Of a DNA stretch of 64,000 bases, positions 26,942-36,562 are shown piece by piece (the first letter of the stretch is position 1; each line of letters starts with the position of its first letter). The DNA is from Marinomonas algicola (lineage in GTDB: Bacteria > Pseudomonadota > Gammaproteobacteria > Pseudomonadales > Marinomonadaceae), in assembly GCF_014805825.1 (NCBI RefSeq), contig NZ_CP061941.1:2976001-3040000 (forward strand). Direction: 5' to 3'. The notes under the pieces were generated by a model that was not told the DNA's origin, did no database searches, and worked only from the letters and a program-made list of their open reading frames with translations. Position numbers and translations under genes: made by a program.

Positions 26942-28708
26942 ATGAGTCAATTTACAATTAACTTATTATTTGTTGGTGCGTCTTTTGCGTTGTATATCGG
27001 CATCGCGATTTGGGCAAGGGCAGGTTCAACAAAAGAGTTTTACGTCGCTGGCGGTGGTGTTCATCCTGTGATGAACGGTATGGCGACCGCCGCAGACTGG
27101 ATGTCAGCCGCGTCTTTTATTTCGATGGCAGGTTTAATCGCCGCAGGTGGTTACGCTAACTCTACGTTCCTAATGGGATGGACTGGTGGTTACGTTCTTT
27201 TGGCCATGTTATTGGCGCCTTACCTACGTAAATTTGGTAAGTTTACTGTTCCAGACTTTATCGGTGATCGCTTTTACAGCCCGGCCGCCCGTTTGGTTGC
27301 TGTTGCTTGTTTGATCATAGCGTCTGTTACCTATGTAATAGGTCAGATGACGGGGGCTGGCGTGGCTTTCTCTCGTTTCTTAGAAGTTAGTAACGATACT
27401 GGCCTAATGATTGCCGCGGTTGTGGTCTTCCTATACGCCGTATTAGGCGGCATGAAGGGCATCACCTATACCCAAGTAGCGCAATACGTTGTGCTTATTA
27501 TTGCTTACACCATTCCGGCCGTTTTCATCTCTTTACAACTAACCGATACCTTTATTCCTGCGATCGGTTTATTTTCAGAACATACGGAGTCGGGAGTACC
27601 TCTGCTACAAAAATTAGATGAAGTCGTTAGAGAGCTTGGCTTTCGAGACTATACCGCCGACGTGGACAACAAACTCAACATGGTACTGTTTACCCTATCG
27701 TTAATGATTGGTACGGCCGGCTTACCCCATGTAATCATTCGCTTCTTTACCGTTCCTAAAGTAGCCGATGCTCGTTGGTCTGCAGGGTGGGCATTGGTTT
27801 TTATAGCATTACTGTACCTAACCGCACCCGCCGTAGCGTCAATGGCTCGCTTGAACTTATTAACCACAATTTATCCAAGTGGACCAACGGCCGAAGCCAT
27901 TGCCTATGAAGAGCGCCCAGACTGGATTCAGACCTGGGAAACCACTGGTTTAATCCAATTTGAGGATAAAAACCAAGACGGCCGAATTCAGTTCTACAAT
28001 GACAGCCCAGCCTTTACTGAAACCGCTACCGAACGAGGCTGGCAAGGCAATGAACTAAAAGTGAATAATGATATTTTGGTTCTTGCCAACCCAGAAATTG
28101 CCAATTTACCAGGGTGGGTTGTTGGATTGATTGCCGCAGGAGGATTGGCCGCCGCACTGTCAACAGCCGCTGGGTTGTTATTAGCCATTTCATCCGCCGT
28201 TAGCCACGATTTAATCAAAGGCTCGATAAACCCCAACATATCCGACAAACATGAATTACTCGCCGCGCGGCTATCTATGGGAGTGGCGATTGTCGTTGCT
28301 ACCTACCTTGGTTTAAACCCACCAGGTTTTGCGGCTCAAGTGGTTGCTCTTGCGTTCGGTATTGCGGCCGCATCGATTTTCCCAGCCTTAATGATGGGGA
28401 TTTTCTCCAAACGCATTAATAGTAAAGGGGCCATCGCCGGTATGTTGGCGGGATTATTATCAACCGTCATTTATATATTCCTTTTCTTGGGCTGGTTCTT
28501 TATTCCTGGAACAGCGTCTTATACCAACACACCTGACAATTGGTTATTTGGTATATCGCCTCTATCATTTGGCGCTATCGGAGCCATGATAAACTTTGCT
28601 GTTGCCTTTGGCGTCTCCTCCATGACAGAAGCACCACCGAAAGCCATTCAAGATTTAGTGGAAAGCGTGCGTTATCCAAAAGGCGCTGGAGAAGCTATTG
28701 ACCATTAA
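26942..28708 (+). CDS. Sodium:solute symporter, VC_2705 subfamily (ActP-related)
   Basis: 588 residues, about 13 membrane helices, SSS family. Signatures are FYVAGGGVHPVMNGMATAADWMSAASFISMAG and the helix-8 region LIAAGGLAAALSTAAGLLLAISSAVSHD, which contributes the Na+ site. Between membrane segments there is a soluble insertion (about residues 315-375) containing DKNQDGRIQF at 342-351, an EF-hand-like calcium-loop pattern. Preceded by the DUF4212 gene and followed by a terminator. Relatives of this family carry acetate or other short monocarboxylates; the substrate here is not readable from sequence. Confidence 0.93.
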   Translation: MSQFTINLLFVGASFALYIGIAIWARAGSTKEFYVAGGGVHPVMNGMATAADWMSAASFISMAGLIAAGGYANSTFLMGWTGGYVLLAMLLAPYLRKFGKFTVPDFIGDRFYSPAARLVAVACLIIASVTYVIGQMTGAGVAFSRFLEVSNDTGLMIAAVVVFLYAVLGGMKGITYTQVAQYVVLIIAYTIPAVFISLQLTDTFIPAIGLFSEHTESGVPLLQKLDEVVRELGFRDYTADVDNKLNMVLFTLSLMIGTAGLPHVIIRFFTVPKVADARWSAGWALVFIALLYLTAPAVASMARLNLLTTIYPSGPTAEAIAYEERPDWIQTWETTGLIQFEDKNQDGRIQFYNDSPAFTETATERGWQGNELKVNNDILVLANPEIANLPGWVVGLIAAGGLAAALSTAAGLLLAISSAVSHDLIKGSINPNISDKHELLAARLSMGVAIVVATYLGLNPPGFAAQVVALAFGIAAASIFPALMMGIFSKRINSKGAIAGMLAGLLSTVIYIFLFLGWFFIPGTASYTNTPDNWLFGISPLSFGAIGAMINFAVAFGVSSMTEAPPKAIQDLVESVRYPKGAGEAIDH

Positions 28709-28753
28709 CTCAATCGTCACAATGTAAAATAGCATCACATTAAATGGTAAGCC

Positions 28754-28787
28754 GCCAGAGTATGATGTCAATACTCTGGCCTTTCTA
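28754..28787 (+). terminator. Rho-independent terminator after the symporter
   Basis: GCCAGAGTAT (28754-28763) pairs perfectly with ATACTCTGGC (28771-28780) over a 7-base loop, followed by CTTTCT. It lies 46 bases after the symporter stop and just before the next gene. Confidence 0.75.
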
Positions 28788-28811
28788 TCGCTAAATAAGA
28801 AGTGAGACATT

Positions 28812-29327
28812 ATGTTTTGGGAATTAGTTGCAACTGTTTTTGCCGGTATTAGTAGTGCAGGCATCGCCTTATTTTTACGTTCAATCAGTAAAAAGAAACT
28901 TCCCGTCTGGATTATCCCTACCTTTGCAGGCCTGGGTATGTTGGCATTTCAAGTACAAAGTGAATACGGCTGGTACACACACCAAGTCAGTTTATTGCCA
29001 CAAGGTGTTGAAGTGGTTAAAAAGGTTGAAGAAGAAGCGCTATGGCGCCCATGGAGTTTTATTTACCCACAGACAACACGATTTATTGCTGCAGATATAA
29101 AAAACGCCTCGATTAACGCATTAAATACCAATGTGATTCTAGTTGATTTGTATTTCTTTGAGCGTCGCCATCTAGCCAAAAGAGTCCCTCAGGTTGTCAA
29201 TTGTGGCACCTTATCGAGAGCACATTTGACGCAAAATTTAGAAGTTCAAACCCACTTGATCAATCAAAAAAAGTGGACACAATTAGATAAAAAGGACCCG
29301 TTATTAACGAAACTCTGTCAAGCCTAA
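28812..29327 (+). CDS. Conserved-looking membrane protein of unknown function
   Basis: 171 residues. Two hydrophobic helices near the N-terminus (about 1-21 and 31-48) are separated by a basic loop (RSISKKKLP), followed by a soluble domain of about 120 residues containing WYTHQVSLLPQGVEVVKKVEEEALWRP-type sequence and two cysteines (in VVNCGTLS and TKLCQA). The start is ATG 28812 with AAGAAGTGAG upstream. Codon use and the well-formed topology support a real gene. I do not recognise a family. It sits after a terminator, so it is probably transcribed on its own. Confidence 0.7.
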   Translation: MFWELVATVFAGISSAGIALFLRSISKKKLPVWIIPTFAGLGMLAFQVQSEYGWYTHQVSLLPQGVEVVKKVEEEALWRPWSFIYPQTTRFIAADIKNASINALNTNVILVDLYFFERRHLAKRVPQVVNCGTLSRAHLTQNLEVQTHLINQKKWTQLDKKDPLLTKLCQA

Positions 29328-29570
29328 GCCATTCATCAATTACTCACTTAATTATTAAAAAACAGAGAGTTGAGTCAAATCATAAAAATACCAACTTAGT
29401 TTTATTAAACGCTGTTATAAAGGTACACTTCAAAAGAGCGTTTTATAATAACTCGCTTTTCATCATTTAGTTTTGATTCATGAAAAGACCCGTGAAAAGC
29501 GTCTATTCATTTAATACACTATACTGTTCGTAGAACAATGGAATATCAAAGTGGAATATAAGAACACATT

Positions 29571-29900
29571 ATGAGTAAGAAACCGTCACAAGCGTATGTA
29601 AGATGTTTCTGGGTAGGACGTATGCAGTTAATTAATGGGACTTTTGTGCCGATTCACTGCACCCACATGTCCAATAAGTTTTTAGAAGTTGAAGCACCAC
29701 AAAGCATCTTTGGTTCAAAAAAAGTCAAAGTAGAATTGGACGCTTCGCATGACGGAAAAATGAAAAAAATTAAAGCCATTTGCGCAACCGATCTAGATGT
29801 TTTAAACGAACATGACAAACACTATATAAAACTGCACTTTGAACGCATTGCAGAGGAAGACATTAAATTTATTGAAGAATTTGTCGAAGCTCATGCCTAA
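29571..29900 (+). CDS. Small cytoplasmic protein of unknown function
   Basis: 109 residues, basic in the middle, acidic at the C-terminus (EEDIKFIEEFVEAHA), no signal peptide or membrane helix. The order of predicted strands (YVRCFWVGRMQLING, then FLEVEAP, VKVELDA, KKIKAICATDLD, HYIKLHFERI) suggests a small β-barrel; the closing pattern of a strand plus acidic helix is faintly reminiscent of PilZ-type domains, but the RxxxR and DxSxxG c-di-GMP motifs are not present. Unassigned. Confidence 0.65.
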   Translation: MSKKPSQAYVRCFWVGRMQLINGTFVPIHCTHMSNKFLEVEAPQSIFGSKKVKVELDASHDGKMKKIKAICATDLDVLNEHDKHYIKLHFERIAEEDIKFIEEFVEAHA

Positions 29901-29940
29901 ACAACAGAATAACGAAGGCTAAGAAGAAGCTAACGTTAAC

Positions 29941-29974
29941 AAAGGCCAATCTACTTAAACTAACTAGATTGGCC
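29941..29974 (-). terminator. Terminator of the dienelactone-hydrolase-like gene
   Basis: Perfect 10-bp inverted repeat (29944-29953 and 29965-29974, GGCCAATCTA and complement, 11-base loop). On the minus strand it is followed by TTTGTTAAC, so it most likely ends the leftward gene whose stop is at 29988; the preceding rightward gene lacks a T-tract after it. Confidence 0.65.
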
Positions 29975-29987
29975 AAGTCATTAATGC

Positions 29988-30893
29988 TTAAGCTAGCTGA
30001 GCTTTAAAAAAGTCCACACTTCTTGACCACGCTAATTCAGCACTTGCCTCATCATAACGAGCCGTTGAATCATTATGGAAGCCATGATTTACATCTTCGT
30101 AGACAAATGCTTGGTAATCTACCTGATTGGCTTTTAAAGCCGCTTCATACTCACCCCACGTGGCATTCACTCTTTTATCCAATTCACCAAACTGTAGCAT
30201 CATAGGCGCTTTGATCTGATCAATATTGGCTTTTGGAGGCGTACCATAAAAAGGCACAGCGGCATTAATAATATCCGGCATTTCGGCGGCCAGCATGTTA
30301 CTAATGTAGCCACCATAACAAAAACCAATAACACCCAACTTAGCATTACTTAGTTCGTGATTTTTCAGAAACCGTGCCGCGGCTTTAAAATCTTCTTCCA
30401 TTTTTGCGGAATCCAATGATTTTTGTAGCGCACGGCCTTCGTCATCATTTCCTGGATACCCCCCTACAGAAAACAGAATATCAGGGGCAAAGGCAATAAA
30501 GCCTACTTTAGCCAACCTACGCGCGACATCTTCTATGTATGGGTTTAAGCCTCGATTTTCATGCACCACCAATACTACAGGAGCGTTACCTTGAAGCTCT
30601 TTTGGAACAACTAAATAGCCATTGCCTTTTCCATGACCGCTTGGTGAGTCGAATTCTTCATAGCTTGCAATAATGTCGGGATCATTAAAAGAAACCTGTT
30701 CAGCTAATGCGTAATTAGGAATCAAAGCCCCAGCTACCATGCTCATACTTAACCCTGCGACGCCTAATGCACCTAGGCGAGATAAAAAAGTTCGTCTATC
30801 GATATCGCCATGTGCATATTCATCATACCAATCAAATGCTTCTTGCGGGATTGCAGACACCGTTGACGAAGCGACATTTGTTTTTTCAGTCAT
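29988..30893 (-). CDS. Dienelactone hydrolase family protein with Tat-type leader
   Basis: 301 residues. The N-terminal region holds a twin-arginine motif, DRRTFLSRLG (about residues 32-41), then a hydrophobic stretch (LGVAGLSMSMVAGALIPNYALA), consistent with Tat export or anchoring. The α/β-hydrolase domain has the dienelactone-hydrolase nucleophile elbow GFCYGG (Cys nucleophile), the acid region FGELDKRV and catalytic His in VNHGFHND. Relatives hydrolyse dienelactone or other small esters and lactones; substrate unknown. It stands as a single gene with its own terminator. Confidence 0.88.
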   Translation of the reverse strand: MTEKTNVASSTVSAIPQEAFDWYDEYAHGDIDRRTFLSRLGALGVAGLSMSMVAGALIPNYALAEQVSFNDPDIIASYEEFDSPSGHGKGNGYLVVPKELQGNAPVVLVVHENRGLNPYIEDVARRLAKVGFIAFAPDILFSVGGYPGNDDEGRALQKSLDSAKMEEDFKAAARFLKNHELSNAKLGVIGFCYGGYISNMLAAEMPDIINAAVPFYGTPPKANIDQIKAPMMLQFGELDKRVNATWGEYEAALKANQVDYQAFVYEDVNHGFHNDSTARYDEASAELAWSRSVDFFKAQLA

Positions 30894-30991
30894 GACACAG
30901 TCCTCTTTGCAGAATAGTTTTAGGGTTATATAAGCAATACGTCAGTACGCTTTTTTTGGATTTAAAATAATAGGTAATTTCTTACAAGGCA

Positions 30992-31022
30992 TAAAAAAAG
31001 CCTCAATTTAGAGGCCTTTTTT
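30992..31022 (-). terminator. Terminator of the rbsK-nucleoside hydrolase operon
   Basis: GCCTC-AATTTA-GAGGC hairpin (31000-31015) flanked by A7 on one side and T6 on the other, so it can work in both directions; on the minus strand GAGGCTTTTTTT ends the ribokinase/nucleoside hydrolase transcript 24 bases after the stop at 31046. Confidence 0.8.
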
Positions 31023-31045
31023 AGGAAGCATTCTAAACGCTTATA

Positions 31046-31987
31046 TTAAGATAGCGTCTTCTCAAATAAATTCAATAACCGATCACTGTCCACTTCCATA
31101 CACACCTGAGTCATTGGAACGCCATCCCAATGAGGTTCAGGGAATGACATGCCTTGTGGAGCGAATATGGTTTGCCCAATAGCAATGCCTTCACACGCTA
31201 CGCGAATGGCCCCTAATTCAATACCAAAAATATCGGGCTCCATCGCATAAGCCACCGTTGAAGCATCATGAAAAAAGCACCCATCCACATTCAGTCGATC
31301 ATTATAGAATTGAATATAATATTGGGCCGCTTGATGCAGAAAGTCACCATGTTCTGGACGGGATGCTTTAATACGCGCTAATATATCGTTTGTTAATAGC
31401 ACTTGGTGAGTTACATCTAAACCAATCATGGTCACTTGCCAATTCGCTGTAAACACGATGTCAGCGGCATGCGGGTCATTGATAATATTCGCTTCTGCAA
31501 CAGGAGATACGTTGCCGTATTCGACAGCCGCTCCCCCCATTAAGATAACTTCATCGACTAAATCCGCAATTTCAGGTGCCATTTTAAGCGCAGTAGCCAA
31601 GTTACCCAAAGGTCCTAAAGCAATAAGTGTTACCTCACCTGGGTTTGCTTTTACCGAATCAATAATAAACTGCGCCGCACTTACGTCTACGGCACGGCTC
31701 TTCGGATCAGGCCAATTGATATTCCCAAAACCATCTGCACCATGAACAAAATCAGCATGCGGTCTAGGCTCAATCTCTAAGGGAACCGCAACACCTTTAG
31801 CAACGGGAACATTAACGCCTGCGAGTTCAGTCAAAATCAGAGCATTTTTCGTCGCTAAATCTACAGAAACATTGCCAAATGTTGTCGTTAAACCAAGCAC
31901 ATCTAATTGGTTCGTCTTAAAGGCAAAAAGAATGGCCATTGCATCATCAACACCAGGATCCGTATCGATTATTACTTTACGAGACAT
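31046..31987 (-). CDS. Inosine-uridine preferring nucleoside hydrolase
   Basis: 313 residues, IunH/Rih family, which splits ribonucleosides into base and ribose. The N-terminal calcium-binding cluster DTDPGVDDAMAI and the central LGPLGNLATAL and LMGGAAVEYGNVSPVAEANI segments are diagnostic, and the late FHDASTVAYAMEP provides further active-site residues. Which base is preferred (pyrimidine or purine) is not clear. It follows ribokinase by 60 bases in the same direction; together they would recover ribose 5-phosphate from nucleosides. The A/G-rich AGGAGAACATA before the ATG is a good ribosome-binding site. Confidence 0.94.
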   Translation of the reverse strand: MSRKVIIDTDPGVDDAMAILFAFKTNQLDVLGLTTTFGNVSVDLATKNALILTELAGVNVPVAKGVAVPLEIEPRPHADFVHGADGFGNINWPDPKSRAVDVSAAQFIIDSVKANPGEVTLIALGPLGNLATALKMAPEIADLVDEVILMGGAAVEYGNVSPVAEANIINDPHAADIVFTANWQVTMIGLDVTHQVLLTNDILARIKASRPEHGDFLHQAAQYYIQFYNDRLNVDGCFFHDASTVAYAMEPDIFGIELGAIRVACEGIAIGQTIFAPQGMSFPEPHWDGVPMTQVCMEVDSDRLLNLFEKTLS

Positions 31988-32047
31988 TATGTTCTCCTAT
32001 TTTATTCTGCTTAAATTCGGTTAAAACAACAGCGGTCAGAACCATCA

Positions 32048-32938
32048 TTATTGAGCGACTAAGAATTCATCAACTTCTTGCTTAGTGGGAATCGCTGGCG
32101 CAGCACCTAAACGAGTGACACAAACAGCCGAAGCCGCGCAAGCACGAGTTAATGCCTCTTTAATTGAAAGCTCATTCATTAACGCCGCTAGAAAGAAGCC
32201 GATGAAAGTATCTCCTGCGGCGGTTGTATCAATCGGAGCTACCTTAAAAGCAGGGACAAAAATATCTTGCTCACCACATAAATAGCGAACACCTTTACTG
32301 CCTAAGGTCATTAAAATGGCTAAATCTGGATACTGATGCTTTAACGCATCCTTGGCGGCGTCTACAGTGGACGCTTGAACCAAGTCCATGGCTTCTACTT
32401 CGTTTACAATCAGTAGATCAATAGAAGGCATAAGCTGCTGAGTTAAAGCAACGTCCATTGGCGCTGGGTTAAAAGCAATAGGAATGTGTTTTTGATTCGC
32501 TTGTTTAACAATATAATCTATTTGATTGGTTTCGTTTTGCAACAACACCCAATCGCCTTTAATCACTTTTTCTAATGCCTCATCTACCAAGGCATTGTTT
32601 AAAGTATGGTTGGCCCCTGGAAATAGAATAATGGCATTTTCAGCTTCTTTGTTTAGTTGAATAATGGCATGACCTGTCGGTGTTGTTGTACGCGAAATAA
32701 ATGACGTATTTACGCCAACCTCATTCAGCTCTTTGATAACCGCATCGTCGTGAGTATGCACAGCACCAACATGCCGAACATCTGCGCCGGCTCTTGCCAA
32801 AGCGATGGATTGATTCGCACCTTTGCCGCCCAATTGCATTTGGTAAGACAGCGAAGCCATCGTTTCACCTGGTCGTACAAAATGATCTACTTTATACAGA
32901 TGATCTAAATTAATAGAGCCAAAGTTATACACTGCCAT
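32048..32938 (-). CDS. rbsK: Ribokinase
   Basis: 296 residues of the PfkB carbohydrate kinase family. It has the substrate-binding start FGSINLDHLYKVDHFVRPGET, the first PfkB signature QLGGKGANQSIALARAGADV, and the second with catalytic base and anion hole, DTTAAGDTFIGFFL. It phosphorylates ribose at O5. First gene of a two-gene unit with the nucleoside hydrolase, which supplies its ribose; no ribose ABC transporter or RbsD is nearby, so intracellular nucleoside salvage is the likely role (inference). The sugar specificity call rests on overall likeness and on this context. Confidence 0.9.
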   Translation of the reverse strand: MAVYNFGSINLDHLYKVDHFVRPGETMASLSYQMQLGGKGANQSIALARAGADVRHVGAVHTHDDAVIKELNEVGVNTSFISRTTTPTGHAIIQLNKEAENAIILFPGANHTLNNALVDEALEKVIKGDWVLLQNETNQIDYIVKQANQKHIPIAFNPAPMDVALTQQLMPSIDLLIVNEVEAMDLVQASTVDAAKDALKHQYPDLAILMTLGSKGVRYLCGEQDIFVPAFKVAPIDTTAAGDTFIGFFLAALMNELSIKEALTRACAASAVCVTRLGAAPAIPTKQEVDEFLVAQ

Positions 32939-33070
32939 TTTTTATACCTTTTTAAACACTAAGTATTGCACTTAGCGCCTCGTTAATCTTTTTATTTTTA
33001 CATCACACATTGAAAATTATGTTTCAATAATGACAAAAAAGAAACAAAAGAATTCATTCTCAGGAAAATA

Positions 33071-33106
33071 AAATAAAAAAACGCCCCTGTCATACGAAAG
33101 GAGCGT
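33071..33106 (-). terminator. Terminator of argG
   Basis: On the minus strand ACGCTCCT (33099-33106) pairs with AGGGGCGT (33081-33088, one G-T pair) and is followed by TTTTTTATTT. It is 21 bases after the argG stop. Confidence 0.75.
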
Positions 33107-33126
33107 CTTATTTTGATTCCGTTAAA

Positions 33127-34368
33127 CTAGTTAGGTTGTTTAACTTTATCTAAGAATGAACGACCTTTTTGTGCCGCAATACGCATACGTAATGCATTAA
33201 GCTTAATAAATCCAGCCGCATCTTTCTGATCATAAGCACCCGCATCATCTTCAAACGTGGCAACAGAACTATCAAATAAGCTGTTATCAGACTGACGACC
33301 CACAACCGTGACGTTACCTTTATACAGTTTTAAACGCACTGTGCCACTCACGTATTCTTGGGATGCATCAATCAGTGCTTGCATCATACGACGTTCTTCA
33401 GACCACCAGAAACCGTTATAGATGATTTTCGCATAACGCGGCATCATTTCATCTTTTAAGTGCATCGCTTCACGATCTAAAGTGATGGATTCGATCGCAC
33501 GGTGCGCTCTCATCATGATAGTCCCACCCGGTGTTTCATAACAACCACGAGCCTTCATGCCTACAAAACGGTTCTCTACAATATCAACGCGCCCAATGCC
33601 ATTCGCACCACCAATCTTGTTCAATGTTTCCAAGATAGTTGCAGGAGACATGGCTTCGCCATTAATAGAAACTGGGTCACCTTTTTCATAACCAATTTCA
33701 ATGTAAGTGGCTTCATTTGGCGCATCTTCAGGGGAAACAGACCAGCGCCACATATCATCTTCAGGCTCTGTCCAAGGATCTTCAAGTTGATCACCCTCAA
33801 AAGAAATGTGCAGCAAGTTGGCATCCATTGAATAAGGAGATTTTTTCTTCTTAGTAGAAAAGTCGACTGGAATCTCATGCTTTTCACAGTACGCCATTAG
33901 CGTTTCACGTGAAGTAAGGTCCCATTCACGCCAAGGTGCAATCACTTTTACACCAGGCTTAAGCGCATAAGCACCTAGCTCGAAACGAACTTGGTCGTTC
34001 CCTTTACCTGTTGCGCCATGAGAGATGGCATCTGCACCCGTTTCGTTTGCTATCTCAATCAAGCGCTTCGCGATAAGAGGACGAGCAATAGACGTACCAA
34101 GTAAGTACTCGCCTTCATAAATAGTATTGGCACGAAACATAGGGAAAACGAAATCACGAACAAACTCTTCGCGTAAGTCTTCGATGTAAATTTCCTTGAT
34201 ACCCAACGCTTGAGCTTTAGCGCGAGCTGGTTCAACTTCTTCACCCTGGCCTAAATCAGCCGTAAAAGTAACCACTTCACAATTATACTCTTCTTGAAGC
34301 CACTTCACGATTACGGAAGTATCAAGGCCACCAGAATAGGCTAAAACAACCTTATTCACGTCAGACAT
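33127..34368 (-). CDS. argG: Argininosuccinate synthase
   Basis: 413 residues. Joins citrulline and aspartate using ATP in arginine synthesis. The ATP-binding loop [15 protein letters not shown] is at the N-terminus; further family segments are [16 protein letters not shown], and [15 protein letters not shown]. The protein has the usual length of the non-enterobacterial type (about 400-415). It is a single gene, ended by its own hairpin, and lies near motY and rnt as in Pseudomonas. Confidence 0.97.
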   Translation of the reverse strand: MSDVNKVVLAYSGGLDTSVIVKWLQEEYNCEVVTFTADLGQGEEVEPARAKAQALGIKEIYIEDLREEFVRDFVFPMFRANTIYEGEYLLGTSIARPLIAKRLIEIANETGADAISHGATGKGNDQVRFELGAYALKPGVKVIAPWREWDLTSRETLMAYCEKHEIPVDFSTKKKKSPYSMDANLLHISFEGDQLEDPWTEPEDDMWRWSVSPEDAPNEATYIEIGYEKGDPVSINGEAMSPATILETLNKIGGANGIGRVDIVENRFVGMKARGCYETPGGTIMMRAHRAIESITLDREAMHLKDEMMPRYAKIIYNGFWWSEERRMMQALIDASQEYVSGTVRLKLYKGNVTVVGRQSDNSLFDSSVATFEDDAGAYDQKDAAGFIKLNALRMRIAAQKGRSFLDKVKQPN

Positions 34369-34541
34369 TCTTATATTTCTCCTTATGAGATTGTATATAC
34401 GCTACTCATTAATTGTTCTAGCAACGCACTATTAAATATATTATAGGGGTAACCTAGTTTAAGTTTTCACTGATTTCTTAGCAAGCCGCAAACGCAGTAT
34501 TCCTAGCGTTAAAGAGGGTGAATTGCGAAATAATTTGGTAA

Positions 34542-35423
34542 TTATTCGAATTTTTCAAGACGGATCGTTACCCGACGGTTACGCTCTCGTCCAGCGGACG
34601 TCCGGTTTTCGATCGCAGGGTAACGCTCACCGTGATAACGAGAAATGATTTTTTCAGCAGGAACACCTTGTTCCAACAAATACGTAGTGACCACTTCAGC
34701 CCGTACTTTGGATAATTCACGGTTATCACGTCGCGAGCCAAGAGAATCAGTATGCCCATCAATGTAAATATATTCGACAGATGGGTCAGAAGAAACATAC
34801 AGTGCAATTAAATCTAAACGGTTTCTTATACGACTCGATAATTCAACCCCCTTATTGGCAAACAACACCGCAGAACGGGCAATTTGATCATAATTAACGG
34901 GCAATAAGCCGGACAAGCAACGACGAAATTCATTATAAGCCGGTGCAAAATTAATATTTGATAAGCTAACTTCAATGGTTTCTCGGCTGCTTTCCCAAGC
35001 GGTTCCTGCCACAATGGGATGGCGGCCATTATCTAACGAAGTCAGCATTCTTTCCGCTACTTTACCACCAACTTCAACCGTTAAACCGTAACCGGGATAG
35101 GGTAACACCTCTAACGTTTCAGGATTTGAGCCAGGCGCCCAATTAGGTGCTTGTGAAATAATATACACATTGCCGGGGCCCATTTTTTCATTTTCGGGTT
35201 TTAGAATAAACTTCATAGGCTCGCCAGCTTCTTTTATAAAGTGGCCTTCACCATAGTGAGGAACAGGATGCGTTAAGCTGCAGGAAAAAATATCGCCAGA
35301 CAGAAGCCATTCCGCACTTTCAAAACTGGATTGATAACGGGTTAAGGCTTGCGAGGGGGTGGCCAAACACAAAGCAAGGGATGCGATCACGAAATTAATT
35401 TTATGTTGCATTGCATTTCCCAT
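34542..35423 (-). CDS. motY: Sodium-type flagellar motor protein MotY (OmpA-family C-terminus)
   Basis: 293 residues, the size of Vibrio MotY. Sec signal peptide (about 1-26, FVIASLALCLATPSQA), an N-terminal MotY-specific domain (about 27-155), and a C-terminal OmpA-like peptidoglycan-binding domain with YIDGHTDSLGSRRDNRELSKVRA and GERNRRV-type ending (AGRERNRRVTI). MotY forms part of the periplasmic T-ring that anchors the stator of sodium-driven flagella. The gene order argG, motY, rnt is like that in Pseudomonas, which supports the assignment. A second ATG at 35411 with GGGA upstream is an alternative start. Confidence 0.9.
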   Translation of the reverse strand: MGNAMQHKINFVIASLALCLATPSQALTRYQSSFESAEWLLSGDIFSCSLTHPVPHYGEGHFIKEAGEPMKFILKPENEKMGPGNVYIISQAPNWAPGSNPETLEVLPYPGYGLTVEVGGKVAERMLTSLDNGRHPIVAGTAWESSRETIEVSLSNINFAPAYNEFRRCLSGLLPVNYDQIARSAVLFANKGVELSSRIRNRLDLIALYVSSDPSVEYIYIDGHTDSLGSRRDNRELSKVRAEVVTTYLLEQGVPAEKIISRYHGERYPAIENRTSAGRERNRRVTIRLEKFE

Positions 35424-35516
35424 TTAGAGTCTCGTTCAAGCTGTCACTAATATGTTATCATTCTCAATTTTTCTAGCCAGTATAAACTAAATACGTGGCA
35501 GAATAAGAATTTCCAT

Positions 35517-36191
35517 TTGTCAAACCAACAGACTTTTACTATGCATGAAATAAAAGATCGTTTCCGTGGCTTCCTACCTGTCGTTATCGACATAGAAACC
35601 GCAGGCTTTAATGCTAAAACAGATGCACTCCTAGAAATTGCCGCCAGCCTACTCCGGATGGATGACAATGGTGAGCTCTATATTCATGAAACCGTTGAGT
35701 TTTTAGTCAAACCATTTGAAGGCGCGAACTTAGAAAAAGCCGCGCTTGAGTTCACAGGAATTGACCCATATGCTCCCGATCGCAACGACATGAATGAGCA
35801 AGAAATGTTGGGCCAGCTCTTTAGTAAAGTTCGCAAGGAACTTAAATCAGTTGAGTGTAAACGCGCCATTCTTGTGGGCCATAATGCGTCTTTTGACCAT
35901 GGTTTTTTAAATGCAGCCATTGAGCGATGTGAAATTAAACGCAATCCATTCCACCCTTTTTCCAGCTTCGACACAGCCAGTTTAGCCGGTCTCGCCTTCG
36001 GCCAAACGGTTTTAGCGAAAGCCTGTGAAGTCGCAGGCATTGAATTTAGTAATGCCGAAGCGCATTCCGCCAAATACGACACAGCAAAAACGGCTGAACT
36101 CTTTTGTGAGATCGTCAATCGCTGGAAGCAAATGGGAGGCTGGGCCCTATCCGACCCGAATATGGAAGACAGCATGGCGTCTTTTATGTAA
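35517..36191 (+). CDS. rnt: Ribonuclease T
   Basis: 224 residues, DEDDh 3'-5' exonuclease that trims tRNA and other stable RNA 3' ends. Active-site residues are visible in [14 protein letters not shown] (Asp and Glu), HNASFDHGF (Asp) and HSAKYDT (His and Asp). The [17 protein letters not shown] segment is specific to RNase T. I keep TTG 35517 as start because it gives an N-terminus like the E. coli protein (start to DRFRGF distance similar); ATG 35541 is an alternative. Divergent from motY. Confidence 0.95.
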   Translation: MSNQQTFTMHEIKDRFRGFLPVVIDIETAGFNAKTDALLEIAASLLRMDDNGELYIHETVEFLVKPFEGANLEKAALEFTGIDPYAPDRNDMNEQEMLGQLFSKVRKELKSVECKRAILVGHNASFDHGFLNAAIERCEIKRNPFHPFSSFDTASLAGLAFGQTVLAKACEVAGIEFSNAEAHSAKYDTAKTAELFCEIVNRWKQMGGWALSDPNMEDSMASFM

Positions 36192-36562
36192 AAAAACATG
36201 TAAAATGTAAAGACTACTTCACTAAGTCGTCAACACAGACATGCCAAAAACAGGCGAAAAAGCCGTGTTTATGAGTTATAAATGCGCATTTTGAGCCTGT
36301 TTTTACAGTCTATTGAACTGGCCCTAATACTATAAAAATACCATGCGGTAGAAAGTATTCTATTTTAAAATACCGTCCTAGCTGAATACTCAGAATCCAG
36401 CCAGCACAGTGCCCTCTGACATCGTCTTTCACCCCTTCTCTCTCTATTAACAAGTCACCTGTAAACACACCCAACAGCCTACACTATTTTGTATAACAAC
36501 AACCTTGTATGATGATTTTAATGGTTATTGATGTATATTATTTAACCATTATCGGGAGGCCG
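36192..36562. other. Intergenic stretch after rnt
   Basis: About 370 bases without a gene, part of a 688-base gap that ends in two repeat units. AAAAACAGGC at 36246-36255 pairs perfectly with GCCTGTTTTT at 36295-36304 across a long 39-base loop and might serve as the rnt terminator, though the loop is larger than usual. The remainder is AT-rich with no open frame I would support. Confidence 0.4.
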
